NCBI RefSeq assembly: GCF_000429945.1
Contig: NZ_AUCV01000041.1
Span: 1 to 56,582 of the forward strand
Length of the DNA stretch: 56,582 nucleotides
Direction: 5' to 3'
Source of the DNA: Desulfogranum japonicum DSM 18378
GTDB lineage: Bacteria; Desulfobacterota; Desulfobulbia; Desulfobulbales; Desulfobulbaceae
Below the pieces are notes generated by a model that did no database searches, was not told the origin of the DNA, and was given only the letters and a program-made list of their open reading frames with translations. Both the position numbers and the translations under genes were made by a program. Every line of letters starts with the position of its first letter. The first letter of the stretch is position 1. Positions 23,819 to 31,911 of the stretch are shown here, piece by piece.

Positions 23819-25188
23819 ACAAATTTCCCCGGATTAAACATATTGCCAGGATCAACAGCCTTCTTGATTACCTGCATGAACTCCCTGGAGTCCTCATCCA
23901 TAACTAAGGGGAGAAATTCTGATTTGGCCAGCCCTATCCCATGCTCACCGGAAAGGGTGCCACCCATTTCAGCAGCTGCCGCAAACATGTCATGCACAGC
24001 CTGCCACACCCTGGTCCACTCATCCTTATCTTGCCTGTTGCCGGCAATCAGAGGATGCATGTTCCCATCACCGGCATGGGCAAGGATGCCTGCAGTAAGG
24101 TTATAGTGTGCACATATTTCCTGTATCTTGCGAATCATTGCCGGAACCTTACTGACCGGCACGGTTACATCTTCTGAGACAATGTCCGGCGCGAGTTTGG
24201 CAAATACCCCATAGGAAGATCTTCTGGCTGCCCAGATACGTTCTTTCTCTTCCTCTGTAGCTGCTTCCTCTATGGTAACAGCCCCATGCTGCTTCACTTT
24301 TTCTATTATCTGCCTGATCTCGCGCTCACATGTCTCCTCAGAACCGTCGACTTCAATCAAAAGTGAGCCGTCGGCTTCCCGCGGCAACCCGAGATGAACG
24401 GCATCCTCTATGGCATTGACTGTCATTTTATCCATGAGTTCCATGGCAGCAGGCAAGATACCGGAACCAATAATGTCTGCTACAGACTCGGCAGTATCAT
24501 CCAGATCCTTGAAAGTAACCATCAACGTTTTGGTCGTAACCGGGGCAGGAACAACTTTTACAATGATTTCCGTAATCAGCCCCAACGTGCCTTCTGAACC
24601 GCAGAACAAGGCGGAAAGCCGATATCCGGTGACATCCTTGATATTTCTACTGCCAAGACGTACAACCTTGCCAGAGGCAAGAACGACTTCCAACCCAAGG
24701 ACATAATCCACAGTTACCCCATATTTCAGGCAGCGGGGGCCACCTGCATTTTGGGCAACGTTCCCTCCCATGGTGGACATATTCATTGAACCAGGGTCTG
24801 GCGGAAAGAAAAAACCATAAGGCGCAAGGGCTTTCTGCAGATCACCGTTAATTACCCCTGGCTGAACAATGGCATAGCGGTCACGGGTATTGACCTCCAA
24901 AATCCTGTTCATATGGGTAAAGCAGAGCACGATACCATGCTGTACAGGAACAGGAGCCCCGCAGACACTGGTCCCGGCTCCACGGGCTGTCACAGGAATG
25001 CCATGTCTGGATGCAATCTGCACAATATGACTGACTTCATCGGTGCTGACCGGAAAAAGTACTGCATCGGGTATGGCCTCTTCCAGAAAAGAATCATAAC
25101 TATAACAGGTCAACTCCTCAAGTTGATCCAGGAAACGATCACGACCTACAATATCCACCAGCTCTTTGCTGACAGCAGGATTGAGCAT
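23815..25188 (-). CDS. glcD: GlcD-like FAD-binding 2-hydroxy-acid dehydrogenase
   Basis: A 457-residue flavoprotein of the GlcD/D-lactate dehydrogenase family. The PCMH-type FAD domain has VTARGAGTSVCG (about 60-71), PDPGSMNMSTMGGNVAQNAGG (about 128-148, cited in part) and KDVTGYRLSALFCGSEGTLG. The C-terminal oxidase cap holds HAGDGNMHP and GGTLSGEHGIGLAK, with the conserved metal and substrate histidines. Length is normal for the family. It follows dctM by 9 bp and overlaps glcF, so transporter and enzyme form one operon. Reaction: oxidation of a 2-hydroxy acid (D-lactate or glycolate are the best guesses) to the 2-oxo acid. Confidence 0.92.
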   Translation of the reverse strand: MLNPAVSKELVDIVGRDRFLDQLEELTCYSYDSFLEEAIPDAVLFPVSTDEVSHIVQIASRHGIPVTARGAGTSVCGAPVPVQHGIVLCFTHMNRILEVNTRDRYAIVQPGVINGDLQKALAPYGFFFPPDPGSMNMSTMGGNVAQNAGGPRCLKYGVTVDYVLGLEVVLASGKVVRLGSRNIKDVTGYRLSALFCGSEGTLGLITEIIVKVVPAPVTTKTLMVTFKDLDDTAESVADIIGSGILPAAMELMDKMTVNAIEDAVHLGLPREADGSLLIEVDGSEETCEREIRQIIEKVKQHGAVTIEEAATEEEKERIWAARRSSYGVFAKLAPDIVSEDVTVPVSKVPAMIRKIQEICAHYNLTAGILAHAGDGNMHPLIAGNRQDKDEWTRVWQAVHDMFAAAAEMGGTLSGEHGIGLAKSEFLPLVMDEDSREFMQVIKKAVDPGNMFNPGKFV

Positions 25189-25197
25189 AACAGCCTC

Positions 25198-26475
25198 TCA
25201 ATGGAGAAAAAATTGGGGTAAAACCAGGGAAATCCAGGGAATGTATGTAACCAGAAACAAACAAAACAACATAATGCCAAGAAACGGGAGAACTCCCCTG
25301 CCGATCATGACCAACGGCTGTTTGGTAATCCCTGCAGCCACAAACAGATTAATACCGAACGGCGGTGTTAACATGCCTATCTGAATATTAAGCACCATCA
25401 CAATACCAAAATGGACCAGATCAATATTATAACGCCCCAGTGTTTCCAGAAAAAGTGGTGACAGAATCAACATGGCGCTGACATCATCCATAAAACAGCC
25501 AAGGATAAGAAAGAGAATGTTGACGCTGAACAAAAACAGCCAGGGACTGTCGATATGGGAGATAATGATATCAGCAAGCTGTTGAGGAATCTGCTCAGCT
25601 GTAAGCAGCCAGATAAAAGTCATGGCGCAGGAGAGAATAAACAACAGAGAAGCTGATAACACAGCCGCCTCCTGGCATACCGAAGTGATATCTGTAACCC
25701 TGAACTCCCGATAAATACACAACTCAACAAGCAGAGCATATACCACACTGACGGCGGCAGCTTCTGTGGGGGTGAACAAGCCGCTATAGATACCACCCAA
25801 AACAATCAATGGCAACATCAGCGCCCAGACTCCTCTTCGTGTAGCGGTAACCAATTGCGACAGGGAGGCCCTGGCTTCCACTCGCCAGCCATGTTTCATA
25901 GCCACCATCCAGGTGTAGACCATGAGGCTTACACCTATAAGTAATCCGGGAAACACTCCTGCCATAAACATATCAGACACAGATACATTCATGACCAGGC
26001 AATAGAGAATCATGGGGATGGATGGCGGGATCATAATTCCCAGGGAACCGGATACCGTTATCAGCCCGTATGAAAAGCTTTCACCATACCCTGCCTTGAG
26101 CAAGGCGGGAATCATGATAGAACCAATTGCTACAACAGTTGCAGGAGAAGACCCTGAGATGGCAGCAAAAAAGATACATGCAAGCACTCCTGCCATGGCC
26201 AGACCACCAGGGAACCAACCTACCAGGGCATTAACAAAATCAATCAACCTGCGGGCAATGCCGCCCCTGGTCATAATGGCGCCAGCCAAAATAAAAAAAG
26301 GAACGGCAAGGAGGACAAATTTATCCAGGGCATTGAACAACTGCTGAGCAATGATTTGTAACGGCGTATTGGTAAACAGGACCAGGGAAACGGTGGTTGT
26401 CACGCCCAGAATTATCGCGATGGGTACGCCGGCAAAAAGCAGTATAAAGAAACAGAGGCATATTACCGCAATCAT
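25198..26475 (-). CDS. dctM: TRAP transporter large permease (DctM type)
   Basis: A 425-residue polytopic membrane protein with the TRAP large-subunit pattern. It has about twelve hydrophobic segments, the early motif FAGVPIAIILG, AAISGSSPATVVAIGSIMIPAL, and the later IPPSIPMILY and GMLTPPFGINLFV segments that form the ion/substrate pathway. It overlaps the small permease gene by 4 bp (ATGA). Together with DctP and DctQ it imports an organic acid using a sodium or proton gradient. The gene order (P, Q, M, GlcD, GlcF) suggests a hydroxy acid as cargo. Confidence 0.94.
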   Translation of the reverse strand: MIAVICLCFFILLFAGVPIAIILGVTTTVSLVLFTNTPLQIIAQQLFNALDKFVLLAVPFFILAGAIMTRGGIARRLIDFVNALVGWFPGGLAMAGVLACIFFAAISGSSPATVVAIGSIMIPALLKAGYGESFSYGLITVSGSLGIMIPPSIPMILYCLVMNVSVSDMFMAGVFPGLLIGVSLMVYTWMVAMKHGWRVEARASLSQLVTATRRGVWALMLPLIVLGGIYSGLFTPTEAAAVSVVYALLVELCIYREFRVTDITSVCQEAAVLSASLLFILSCAMTFIWLLTAEQIPQQLADIIISHIDSPWLFLFSVNILFLILGCFMDDVSAMLILSPLFLETLGRYNIDLVHFGIVMVLNIQIGMLTPPFGINLFVAAGITKQPLVMIGRGVLPFLGIMLFCLFLVTYIPWISLVLPQFFLH

Positions 26476-27014
26476 GAATGGACCTCATTTCCGGCAGATG
26501 ACTTTGGGGCCAATATATCGGCCAGTTCCTTCATGCCGAGACAGAAAAAGCGAAACGCCATAACCAGACTGAAAAACGGAATAGGAAGATAAACCAAATA
26601 CATGGGAATACCCATTGTCGGCGAGGTAGTTTCATATCCATATAAACGCCGTACCACTTGAATGGAAAACCAGACAACCAGTCCGAAAAAAACACTGCTC
26701 AAGGTATTGGTGGCAAAACGGAGCACCTGTCGCCAAGGTCTGGCCAGTGATGTGACGATCAAATCCATGGTAAAATGACTGCCGGTTTTCACCCCTATAC
26801 TTGCGCCAAGAAAGGCTATGAACACACCTATATATCTCCCGAACTCTTCAAACCAGGTAAAACTGTAATTAAAGAGATAGCGTGTAAAAACCTGGACAAA
26901 ACCAATGCCCGCAAGCCCCAGAATAGTCCAGACGAGCACTGTTTTTTCGGTACGATCAATAATACGGACAACTGTTTGTATACTCACCTTATTACTCACT
27001 GCGTTAACCGCCAA
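26472..27014 (-). CDS. dctQ: TRAP transporter small permease (DctQ type)
   Basis: A 180-residue membrane protein with four hydrophobic helices and the DctQ-type segments RYLFNYSFTWFEEFGRYIGV and GSHFTMDL. Its 3' end overlaps dctM by 4 bp. The start is uncertain. The frame opens with TTG at 27014, while GTG codons at 26999 and 26987 are equally possible; none has a strong ribosome site. It is separated from dctP by 176 bp without a clear terminator. Confidence 0.88.
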   Translation of the reverse strand: MAVNAVSNKVSIQTVVRIIDRTEKTVLVWTILGLAGIGFVQVFTRYLFNYSFTWFEEFGRYIGVFIAFLGASIGVKTGSHFTMDLIVTSLARPWRQVLRFATNTLSSVFFGLVVWFSIQVVRRLYGYETTSPTMGIPMYLVYLPIPFFSLVMAFRFFCLGMKELADILAPKSSAGNEVHS

Positions 27015-27190
27015 ACTGCCCCAGGGTTAGCCGGAATCATCATCTGCTCTCAATGTCTGTTTTCTGCTCGCTACTCCCGGGGAGATAAACAAGAGAATCA
27101 TTTCAAGGATCTCCTGAATACATTCAACGCTTCAAAGCGCCCGAAATATATTCCTCAAACAACCTCCAGGGAGTACAGCAGAAACAAGTA

Positions 27191-28231
27191 CTATTTATAT
27201 TCGTCAATCTTGGACAACACATAATCAAACAGTTCATCTCCTATTTTTGTGCGATACTTATTCCATACAGGCGTCATAGCCTCACGGAATTGCGCACGCT
27301 CCTCTGAAGTGAGTTCAACAATCTCAACAGCATTCTTTTCAGCAAACTGCTCAATGGAGATACCACTTTTGGGAAGTTTATGATGCAATTCCACATTGAC
27401 GTTCCGATTCACCTCGGTTGCGACTTTCGCAGCTTCCCTGAAAATCATCTGATCGTCGGCAGACAGACTTTCCCAGTAATCCCTTGCCACGATGATAATG
27501 CACTCTGTCACACAATGCTGTGTCTTGGTGATATACTTGTTCACCTCGGTAAAATTCATCAATACTGTGGTCAGGATAGGATTTTCCTGAGCATCTATGA
27601 CACCTGTCTGCAGTGCATTGTAAATCTCTGGAAAAGGAATACCCACAGGGGATGCTCCCAACTGCTTGAAGGTATCAATATACACCGGGGAGTTCATCAC
27701 CCTGATTTTCAACCCCTTCACATCATCAGGCGTATGTACAGGTCGCTTGTTGTTAGACAGGTCACGGATTTCATTTTCCGTCCAGCCAATGGCCATAAAA
27801 CCTTTTTTGGGGAAATAGGAGAAGATCTTATTCTGTACATCCTTATCATCGAGTACCTTGTACAGAGTTTTCCGATCAGGAAACATGAATGGCATATCCA
27901 TAATAGCAGCCTGAGGAACGAAATTCTGTAAAACAGCGGTGCTTATAGTGGCCATCTGCAGAGTACCGGACTGTACCTGCTCTGCCAGGGAACGTTCTCC
28001 ACCCAATTGCCCACCGGGAAAGGTTGCAATATCAATTCGACCTTCCGTCTTCTCTTTCACGTAGGCGGCAAAAGCATCAACCCCTTTGGTCTGTCCATGG
28101 AAGGTAGGTCCAACATGACCAAACTTTACAGTTGCTTCAGCTGCCAGGCTTCCAGCCGATCCTAGTCCAATCAAAGCCAAAGCCAGACAACAGAGCTGCA
28201 AACATTTTTTCACACTTCTCCTCTTTTCCAT
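27191..28231 (-). CDS. dctP: TRAP transporter substrate-binding protein (DctP type)
   Basis: A 346-residue periplasmic binding protein with a signal peptide (basic MEKRRSVKK, hydrophobic core, cleavage near SLAA-EATV). Family motifs include GPTFHGQTKGVDAFAAYV, GGQLGGERSLAEQVQSGTL, the carboxylate-contact region GLKIRVMNSPVY with its key arginine, and DAQENPI. The arginine in KIRVM is the usual anchor for the ligand carboxylate. The ATG at 28231 follows GAGAGAGG. As the first gene of the operon it should be its most expressed member. Ligand: probably the hydroxy acid oxidised by GlcDF. Confidence 0.94.
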   Translation of the reverse strand: MEKRRSVKKCLQLCCLALALIGLGSAGSLAAEATVKFGHVGPTFHGQTKGVDAFAAYVKEKTEGRIDIATFPGGQLGGERSLAEQVQSGTLQMATISTAVLQNFVPQAAIMDMPFMFPDRKTLYKVLDDKDVQNKIFSYFPKKGFMAIGWTENEIRDLSNNKRPVHTPDDVKGLKIRVMNSPVYIDTFKQLGASPVGIPFPEIYNALQTGVIDAQENPILTTVLMNFTEVNKYITKTQHCVTECIIIVARDYWESLSADDQMIFREAAKVATEVNRNVNVELHHKLPKSGISIEQFAEKNAVEIVELTSEERAQFREAMTPVWNKYRTKIGDELFDYVLSKIDEYK

Positions 28232-28344
28232 CAGTACCTCTCTCCACAGGTTTCAAAATAACATGATTGCGGATTCTGCTGTCAGGCCAGAGATTCCTAT
28301 CTGTTCAGTCAACGCGCCAAATGCTCTCTACCATATGTAGGATG

Positions 28345-28372
28345 AATAACATCACTCTGCCAGGATGTTATT
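28345..28372. promoter_or_regulatory. Inverted repeat upstream of dctP, candidate operator
   Basis: AATAACATC (28345-28353) and GATGTTATT (28364-28372) are perfect arms separated by 10 bp. The site is 114 bp upstream of the dctP start and just downstream of a candidate promoter, where a repressor would block transcription. The XRE-cupin protein at the end of the operon is the obvious candidate to bind it. Confidence 0.45.
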
Positions 28373-28398
28373 TTTCAAACCAATATATTGTGTAACTA

Positions 28399-28427
28399 CG
28401 TATAGGGTAAGCGCCATGGCTTGACAA
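28399..28427 (-). promoter_or_regulatory. Candidate housekeeping promoter of the TRAP-glcDF operon
   Basis: On the minus strand TTGTCA (28427-28422) and TATACG (28404-28399) are separated by 17 bp. This fits a -35/-10 promoter with a start near 28392. The -35 hexamer lies in the edge of the family-3 repeat. Prediction only. Confidence 0.35.
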
Positions 28428-28551
28428 CTCCGCTGTATTTATAACTGGTTACAGGGTGCCTGAGTTTTTCGCAAGTAGGCTGACACAGTATATTGGGTCA
28501 TACTCAAACCAAGCTGATTGCGGAAAGATCTGGTGCGCTGTGGGCAGTTAC
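28422..28551. repeat. Family-3 MITE-like repeat, copy 3a
   Basis: The core 28441-28551 (111 bp) runs from ATAACTGGTTACAGGGTGCC to GCTGTGGGCAGTTAC. It aligns along its whole length with copy 3b at 39255-39365, and similarity continues about 20 bp to the left of both. The ends resemble those of family 2 (GTAACT...ACAGG). It lies directly upstream of the dctP promoter region. Confidence 0.75.
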
Positions 28552-29303
28552 TCTATTGTTTTGGTTCTTTCAGGCAGCTCCTACAGCTTGGCATCGGTTA
28601 CGGCATGAATACATTCAAGCAAAAAACAGAGCCGATCATAGAATGAAAGTTTCTTGTTTGTCAACTTTTATTCATTAGTATTCAAGCGCGTTTGCCATCA
28701 TATAAGATAAAGGTATTGATGAAGCACGGACACCTGTAGCGGCAGGCCAATACGAGTATGCGTACAGATGAAACGGCAATGAAAGTGCAGATATCAGAGG
28801 TAAAGACACAGCGAGGCTCGGCTCCATGACAACCATGAACAGACGTAGAGGGCATGGAATCAATGGCTCAGACAAGGAGCTGGTTATCCTTTCTGATCAG
28901 CCTGATACGTTTTCCAGGCAATGCATATTTTCAGGCAGTGGTATCGTCGGTGCTGGAAAAACTGCTGGAAAAATTACTTGGGGACGGATATCTGCAGGAG
29001 ACAAATAGCGTTATCTTCCATGGAAACCAAGCCGGATACAAACTTTCTTCGATTGTTTCCTACAATGAACAGGAGCTTTACCGGAGTGTTCTGGAAGGAG
29101 GCCAGACGCCCCGGATATCTCGTGGGTATATCACATATCAGATCTCAAGTACGCGGTATGGGCGATATACCGGACTGATGCAAACAACATAAATGATAGA
29201 TATTACACAGTCTTGAATCAGCAAGACCTACCTGTCGGTGCACGCGCTGACAGGCCATGAGATATCCGGAATTATTAGTATTTTGATAAAAACCTGGACT
29301 GAT
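28552..29303. other. Gap of about 750 bp without a supported gene
   Basis: Several overlapping plus-strand frames of 60-113 codons exist (28826-29192), but none has a ribosome site, motif or domain that I recognise. The DNA may be the remains of a decayed gene, since hydrophobic and basic stretches switch between frames. Confidence 0.35.
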
Positions 29304-29534
29304 TTACTGGCAGAGCTCCATACCTTTATAAGTGATAAGGGAATATTCACAGTCCATACTGCTTTCTACTGTACCCATGGCGTGCATGGAACGAAGCAAC
29401 TGCTTGGTTTCCTGGACCGACATATTTAATTCACCTGCAATAAACATTGAATCCACGAAATCCGGTCTGGTATTAGACCGCACATTATGAGCAAGAAGTT
29501 CTAAAATTTTATGCATCTGCACTGTCTGACACAT
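29304..29534 (-). CDS. Small winged-helix DNA-binding protein
   Basis: A 76-residue protein whose body reads as a winged helix-turn-helix: an N-terminal helix (MHKILELLAHNVRS), a helix-turn-helix (FVDSMFIAGELNMSVQETKQ), a third helix (LLRSMHAMGTVES) and a short wing (CEYSLITYKG). The ATG at 29534 has GGAGG ten bases upstream; an internal ATG at 29516 has none. Such short wHTH proteins accompany many Desulfobacterota genomes. It lies downstream of and on the same strand as gabT, 364 bp away. Target and role are unknown. Confidence 0.65.
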   Translation of the reverse strand: MCQTVQMHKILELLAHNVRSNTRPDFVDSMFIAGELNMSVQETKQLLRSMHAMGTVESSMDCEYSLITYKGMELCQ

Positions 29535-29853
29535 GGGTGGTATCCTCCAAGCAAGAGTGGCAAGAGAATTGGTATAATTAACGCTAAAAATACAGATCCT
29601 TTATCATGTACAAGCAGCTGCCCTGACTTTTTCCAGGTACACCTGACAACAGCATTACAAATCGGGTACAAGGGAAACTGCAACTCCCCGAAAAAGCTGA
29701 CGCCAGCATGCGGCCTCCCCCAAAGGGATGGCTCTTTGGAATGCGTGTAAACACCCTTTCAATGTCACTTGAGGCAGAGGGAGACATGGAGGCAATCAGG
29801 TGTTTTTTTCCAAAAAGTCCCGAAAAATTCAGGCCAGGTACAAGCTCTTCAGG
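29535..29853. other. Gap between gabT and the winged-helix gene
   Basis: No gene is supported. Frames on both strands (for example 29584-29874) lack motifs and ribosome sites. The gabT terminator-like hairpin lies at its upper edge. Confidence 0.4.
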
Positions 29854-29886
29854 GGCACCTGAGCTCTCTTGCAAGAGTCAGGTGCC
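29854..29886 (-). terminator. Strong hairpin just after gabT
   Basis: GGCACCTGA (29854-29862) pairs with TCAGGTGCC (29878-29886), and the inside is a further perfect palindrome (CTCTTGCAAGAG). It begins 12 bp past the gabT stop on the minus strand. No U-run follows on that strand, so it may terminate weakly or protect the 3' end of the mRNA. Confidence 0.55.
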
Positions 29887-29898
29887 ATTATATAGGTT

Positions 29899-31203
29899 TT
29901 ATAAGGATGCCAGACCGGCTTCCAATATTTCCAAACCTTTGGAGAGGATTTCCTCTTCTATCATCAATGGCATGAGAAAACGGATGACATTACCATTGGT
30001 TCCGCAGGCAAGAATGATGAGGTTACGTTCAAAACAGTAGCGTACCAGCTCCTTAGTTTTAGCAGCTGCAGGCTTTTTCGTTTCGCGATCTTCCACCAAT
30101 TCAATGGCTATCATTGGACCGAGTCCGCGAACATCTCCGATAATGGGATATTTTTTCTGCATCTCTGTCAACCGCTGCTGCAGTGTTTCCCCCAACTGCT
30201 TGCCCTGTTCAAGCAAGCCATCATTTTCGAAAATATCAAAAACAGCGAGAGCTGCCTCACAGGCCAGAGGATTACCGCTATAGGTTCCTCCTATTCCAGA
30301 GGCATGCACGGAATCCATAATCTCTTTTTTACCAACGACAGCACTCAAAGGCATTCCAGCCGCAAGACTTTTCGCGGTAGTTGTCAGATCAGCCTCAACA
30401 CCGTAATGCTCCATGGCAAACATGTAGCCGGTTCTGCCCATCCCACTTTGCACTTCATCAGCAATCAGAAGCACATTGTTTTTCTCACAAATAGCTTTGA
30501 GCTTTTGAAAATATTCTTTTGGAGGAGCAATAAAACCGCCTTCGCCCTGGACAGGCTCAACAATAATAGCAGCAGTCTCCTCGGCTGCTACGTGTCCTGT
30601 AAAAAATTCTTCAAGATAATCTGCACAGTAAACGCCGCAATCTGGATACTGTTTGCCAAAAGGACAGCGATAACAATTTGCGTAGGGCATACGGTAAATT
30701 TCAGGAGCATAGGGCCCCATACCCAGCTTATACGGTTTAACCTTGGAGGTTAGAGACATCCCCATCAAGGTTCGGCCATGAAATCCACTGTCAAAAGCAA
30801 TAATCCCCTGTTTTTTTGTATAATAACGGGCTATTTTTACCGCATTTTCGACAGCTTCCACACCGGAGTTAACGAACATAACAGCCTTGTCACTCTCACC
30901 GGGAACTGCATTGCACAACTTTTCAGCAAGAAGAACCGGAGATTCATAAGGTGACACCATGAAACAGGTATGGGTGAACTTATCCGCCTGGGCTTTAATT
31001 GCCTCCACAACTTTGGGGTGTGAGTGGCCAACATTCATAACCGCAATGCCGCCAGCGAAATCGATATACTCATTGCCTTCTACATCGGTCAGAACCGCCC
31101 CCTGGGCCTTGGCTATATACTTATCTGTGCCACTGACATTTCCTTTTGCGATGTATTTATTGCGCAGCTCATTCAGCTCTGCGTTGGTCCGTTGTGTATT
31201 CAT
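29899..31203 (-). CDS. gabT: 4-aminobutyrate aminotransferase
   Basis: A 434-residue class-III PLP aminotransferase, close in layout to Escherichia coli GabT (426 residues). Seen are DFAGGIAVMNVGHSHPKV, the SGVEAVENAVKIAR phosphate-binding segment, FHGRT, VEPVQGEGGF, IADEVQSGMGRTG with the PLP-contacting aspartate, and the Schiff-base lysine in TTTAKSLAAGMPL. The C-terminal arginine region (GNVIRFLMPL) is present. I chose the ATG at 31203 because AAAGGAAAA precedes it; the frame extends to 31248, but that region overlaps the promoter start. It should convert GABA (or a close omega-amino acid) plus 2-oxoglutarate to the semialdehyde plus glutamate. A strong sigma-54 promoter and two operators lie upstream, with a divergent sigma-54 activator gene. 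Confidence 0.92.
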   Translation of the reverse strand: MNTQRTNAELNELRNKYIAKGNVSGTDKYIAKAQGAVLTDVEGNEYIDFAGGIAVMNVGHSHPKVVEAIKAQADKFTHTCFMVSPYESPVLLAEKLCNAVPGESDKAVMFVNSGVEAVENAVKIARYYTKKQGIIAFDSGFHGRTLMGMSLTSKVKPYKLGMGPYAPEIYRMPYANCYRCPFGKQYPDCGVYCADYLEEFFTGHVAAEETAAIIVEPVQGEGGFIAPPKEYFQKLKAICEKNNVLLIADEVQSGMGRTGYMFAMEHYGVEADLTTTAKSLAAGMPLSAVVGKKEIMDSVHASGIGGTYSGNPLACEAALAVFDIFENDGLLEQGKQLGETLQQRLTEMQKKYPIIGDVRGLGPMIAIELVEDRETKKPAAAKTKELVRYCFERNLIILACGTNGNVIRFLMPLMIEEEILSKGLEILEAGLASL

Positions 31204-31254
31204 TGCATTTTCCTTTGTTAGAGAAACTTCATTAATTGCATCCTCCAAGTTTTA

Positions 31255-31270
31255 AGCAAATGCAATGCCA
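31255..31270 (-). promoter_or_regulatory. Sigma-54 promoter of gabT
   Basis: The minus strand reads TGGCATTGCATTTGCT. It has GG-N10-GC spacing and near-full agreement with TGGCAYR-N4-TTGCW. The predicted transcription start is near 31244, about 41 nt before the ATG at 31203. This is the best sigma-54 match in the window. Confidence 0.8.
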
Positions 31271-31342
31271 AACCGAAGCAGCTTAGCACTATAACGTTAA
31301 TTCAAATAGTTAACAAAACAGAAACAATACTGTCGACACAGC

Positions 31343-31362
31343 TTGATTCAACAATGAATCAA
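31343..31362. promoter_or_regulatory. Enhancer site 1 upstream of gabT
   Basis: TTGATTCA-N4-TGAATCAA, a perfect 8-4-8 inverted repeat. Its centre is about 108 bp upstream of the predicted gabT start. It is repeated 54 bp away (site 2), consistent with five helical turns. Likely bound by the divergent PAS/sigma-54 activator. Confidence 0.72.
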
Positions 31363-31396
31363 ACAATAGAAAGGAATGTATCATGGATCACCACCT

Positions 31397-31416
31397 TTGA
31401 TTCACATTTGAATCAG
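31397..31416. promoter_or_regulatory. Enhancer site 2 upstream of gabT
   Basis: TTGATTCA-N4-TGAATCAG, a one-mismatch copy of site 1 with the same spacer length. Its centre is about 162 bp upstream of the predicted gabT start. Two same-face copies are typical for enhancer-binding proteins. Confidence 0.7.
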
Positions 31417-31649
31417 GGGTGGTTGGGATATGGCTAGCTCAATGCCTGTTTATCCATGAACAGCCTGCTCGCGAACAGGTGCACAATTGATATCATCTTG
31501 ATAATAGGGGAAAATACGTATGACAGATGCAGGTTTGTGAAAACTCGATAATACTATCCATTCCAGACAGGCATCAGGTGACGCAGAAGGAATAGGCATA
31601 ATGGCCACTCATCATGGTATCTGTATCTCACTGATTTTACTCACCATCT

Positions 31650-31770
31650 GTAACTGACAACAGGTGCTTCATATCTGGACAAACACCAGCCTGTATATGC
31701 ACAAAATAAAGATAGTTCAACGAGATAACTGAAAAACTGGAGATCTCGTAAAATGTTTTTGGTCAGTTAC
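31650..31770. repeat. Family-2 MITE-like repeat, copy 2c
   Basis: A 121-bp shorter relative of copies 2a and 2b. It begins GTAACTGACAACAGGTGCTTC and then TATCTGGACAAA, has GATAGTTCAACGAGATAA inside, and ends TTGGTCAGTTAC. It lies between gabT's enhancer region and the 3' end of the activator gene. The shorter length suggests an internal deletion. Confidence 0.65.
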
Positions 31771-31911
31771 GCATGATGGGGTCCAGCGCAGGCTGATTCA
31801 TTTACAAATCAGCCTGCCAAGTCATGGATAGATGGAAGTGTAACTCATCGCTGACTGTTCGCGTCCAGACTACGTGCACGCCTTGGACAAAACAATGATG
31901 AAAGAACGGCA

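Noticed and set aside
29584-29874. 96-codon minus-strand frame after gabT
   Set aside because: No ribosome site, low-complexity serine/glycine/proline content, and it overlaps the gabT hairpin.
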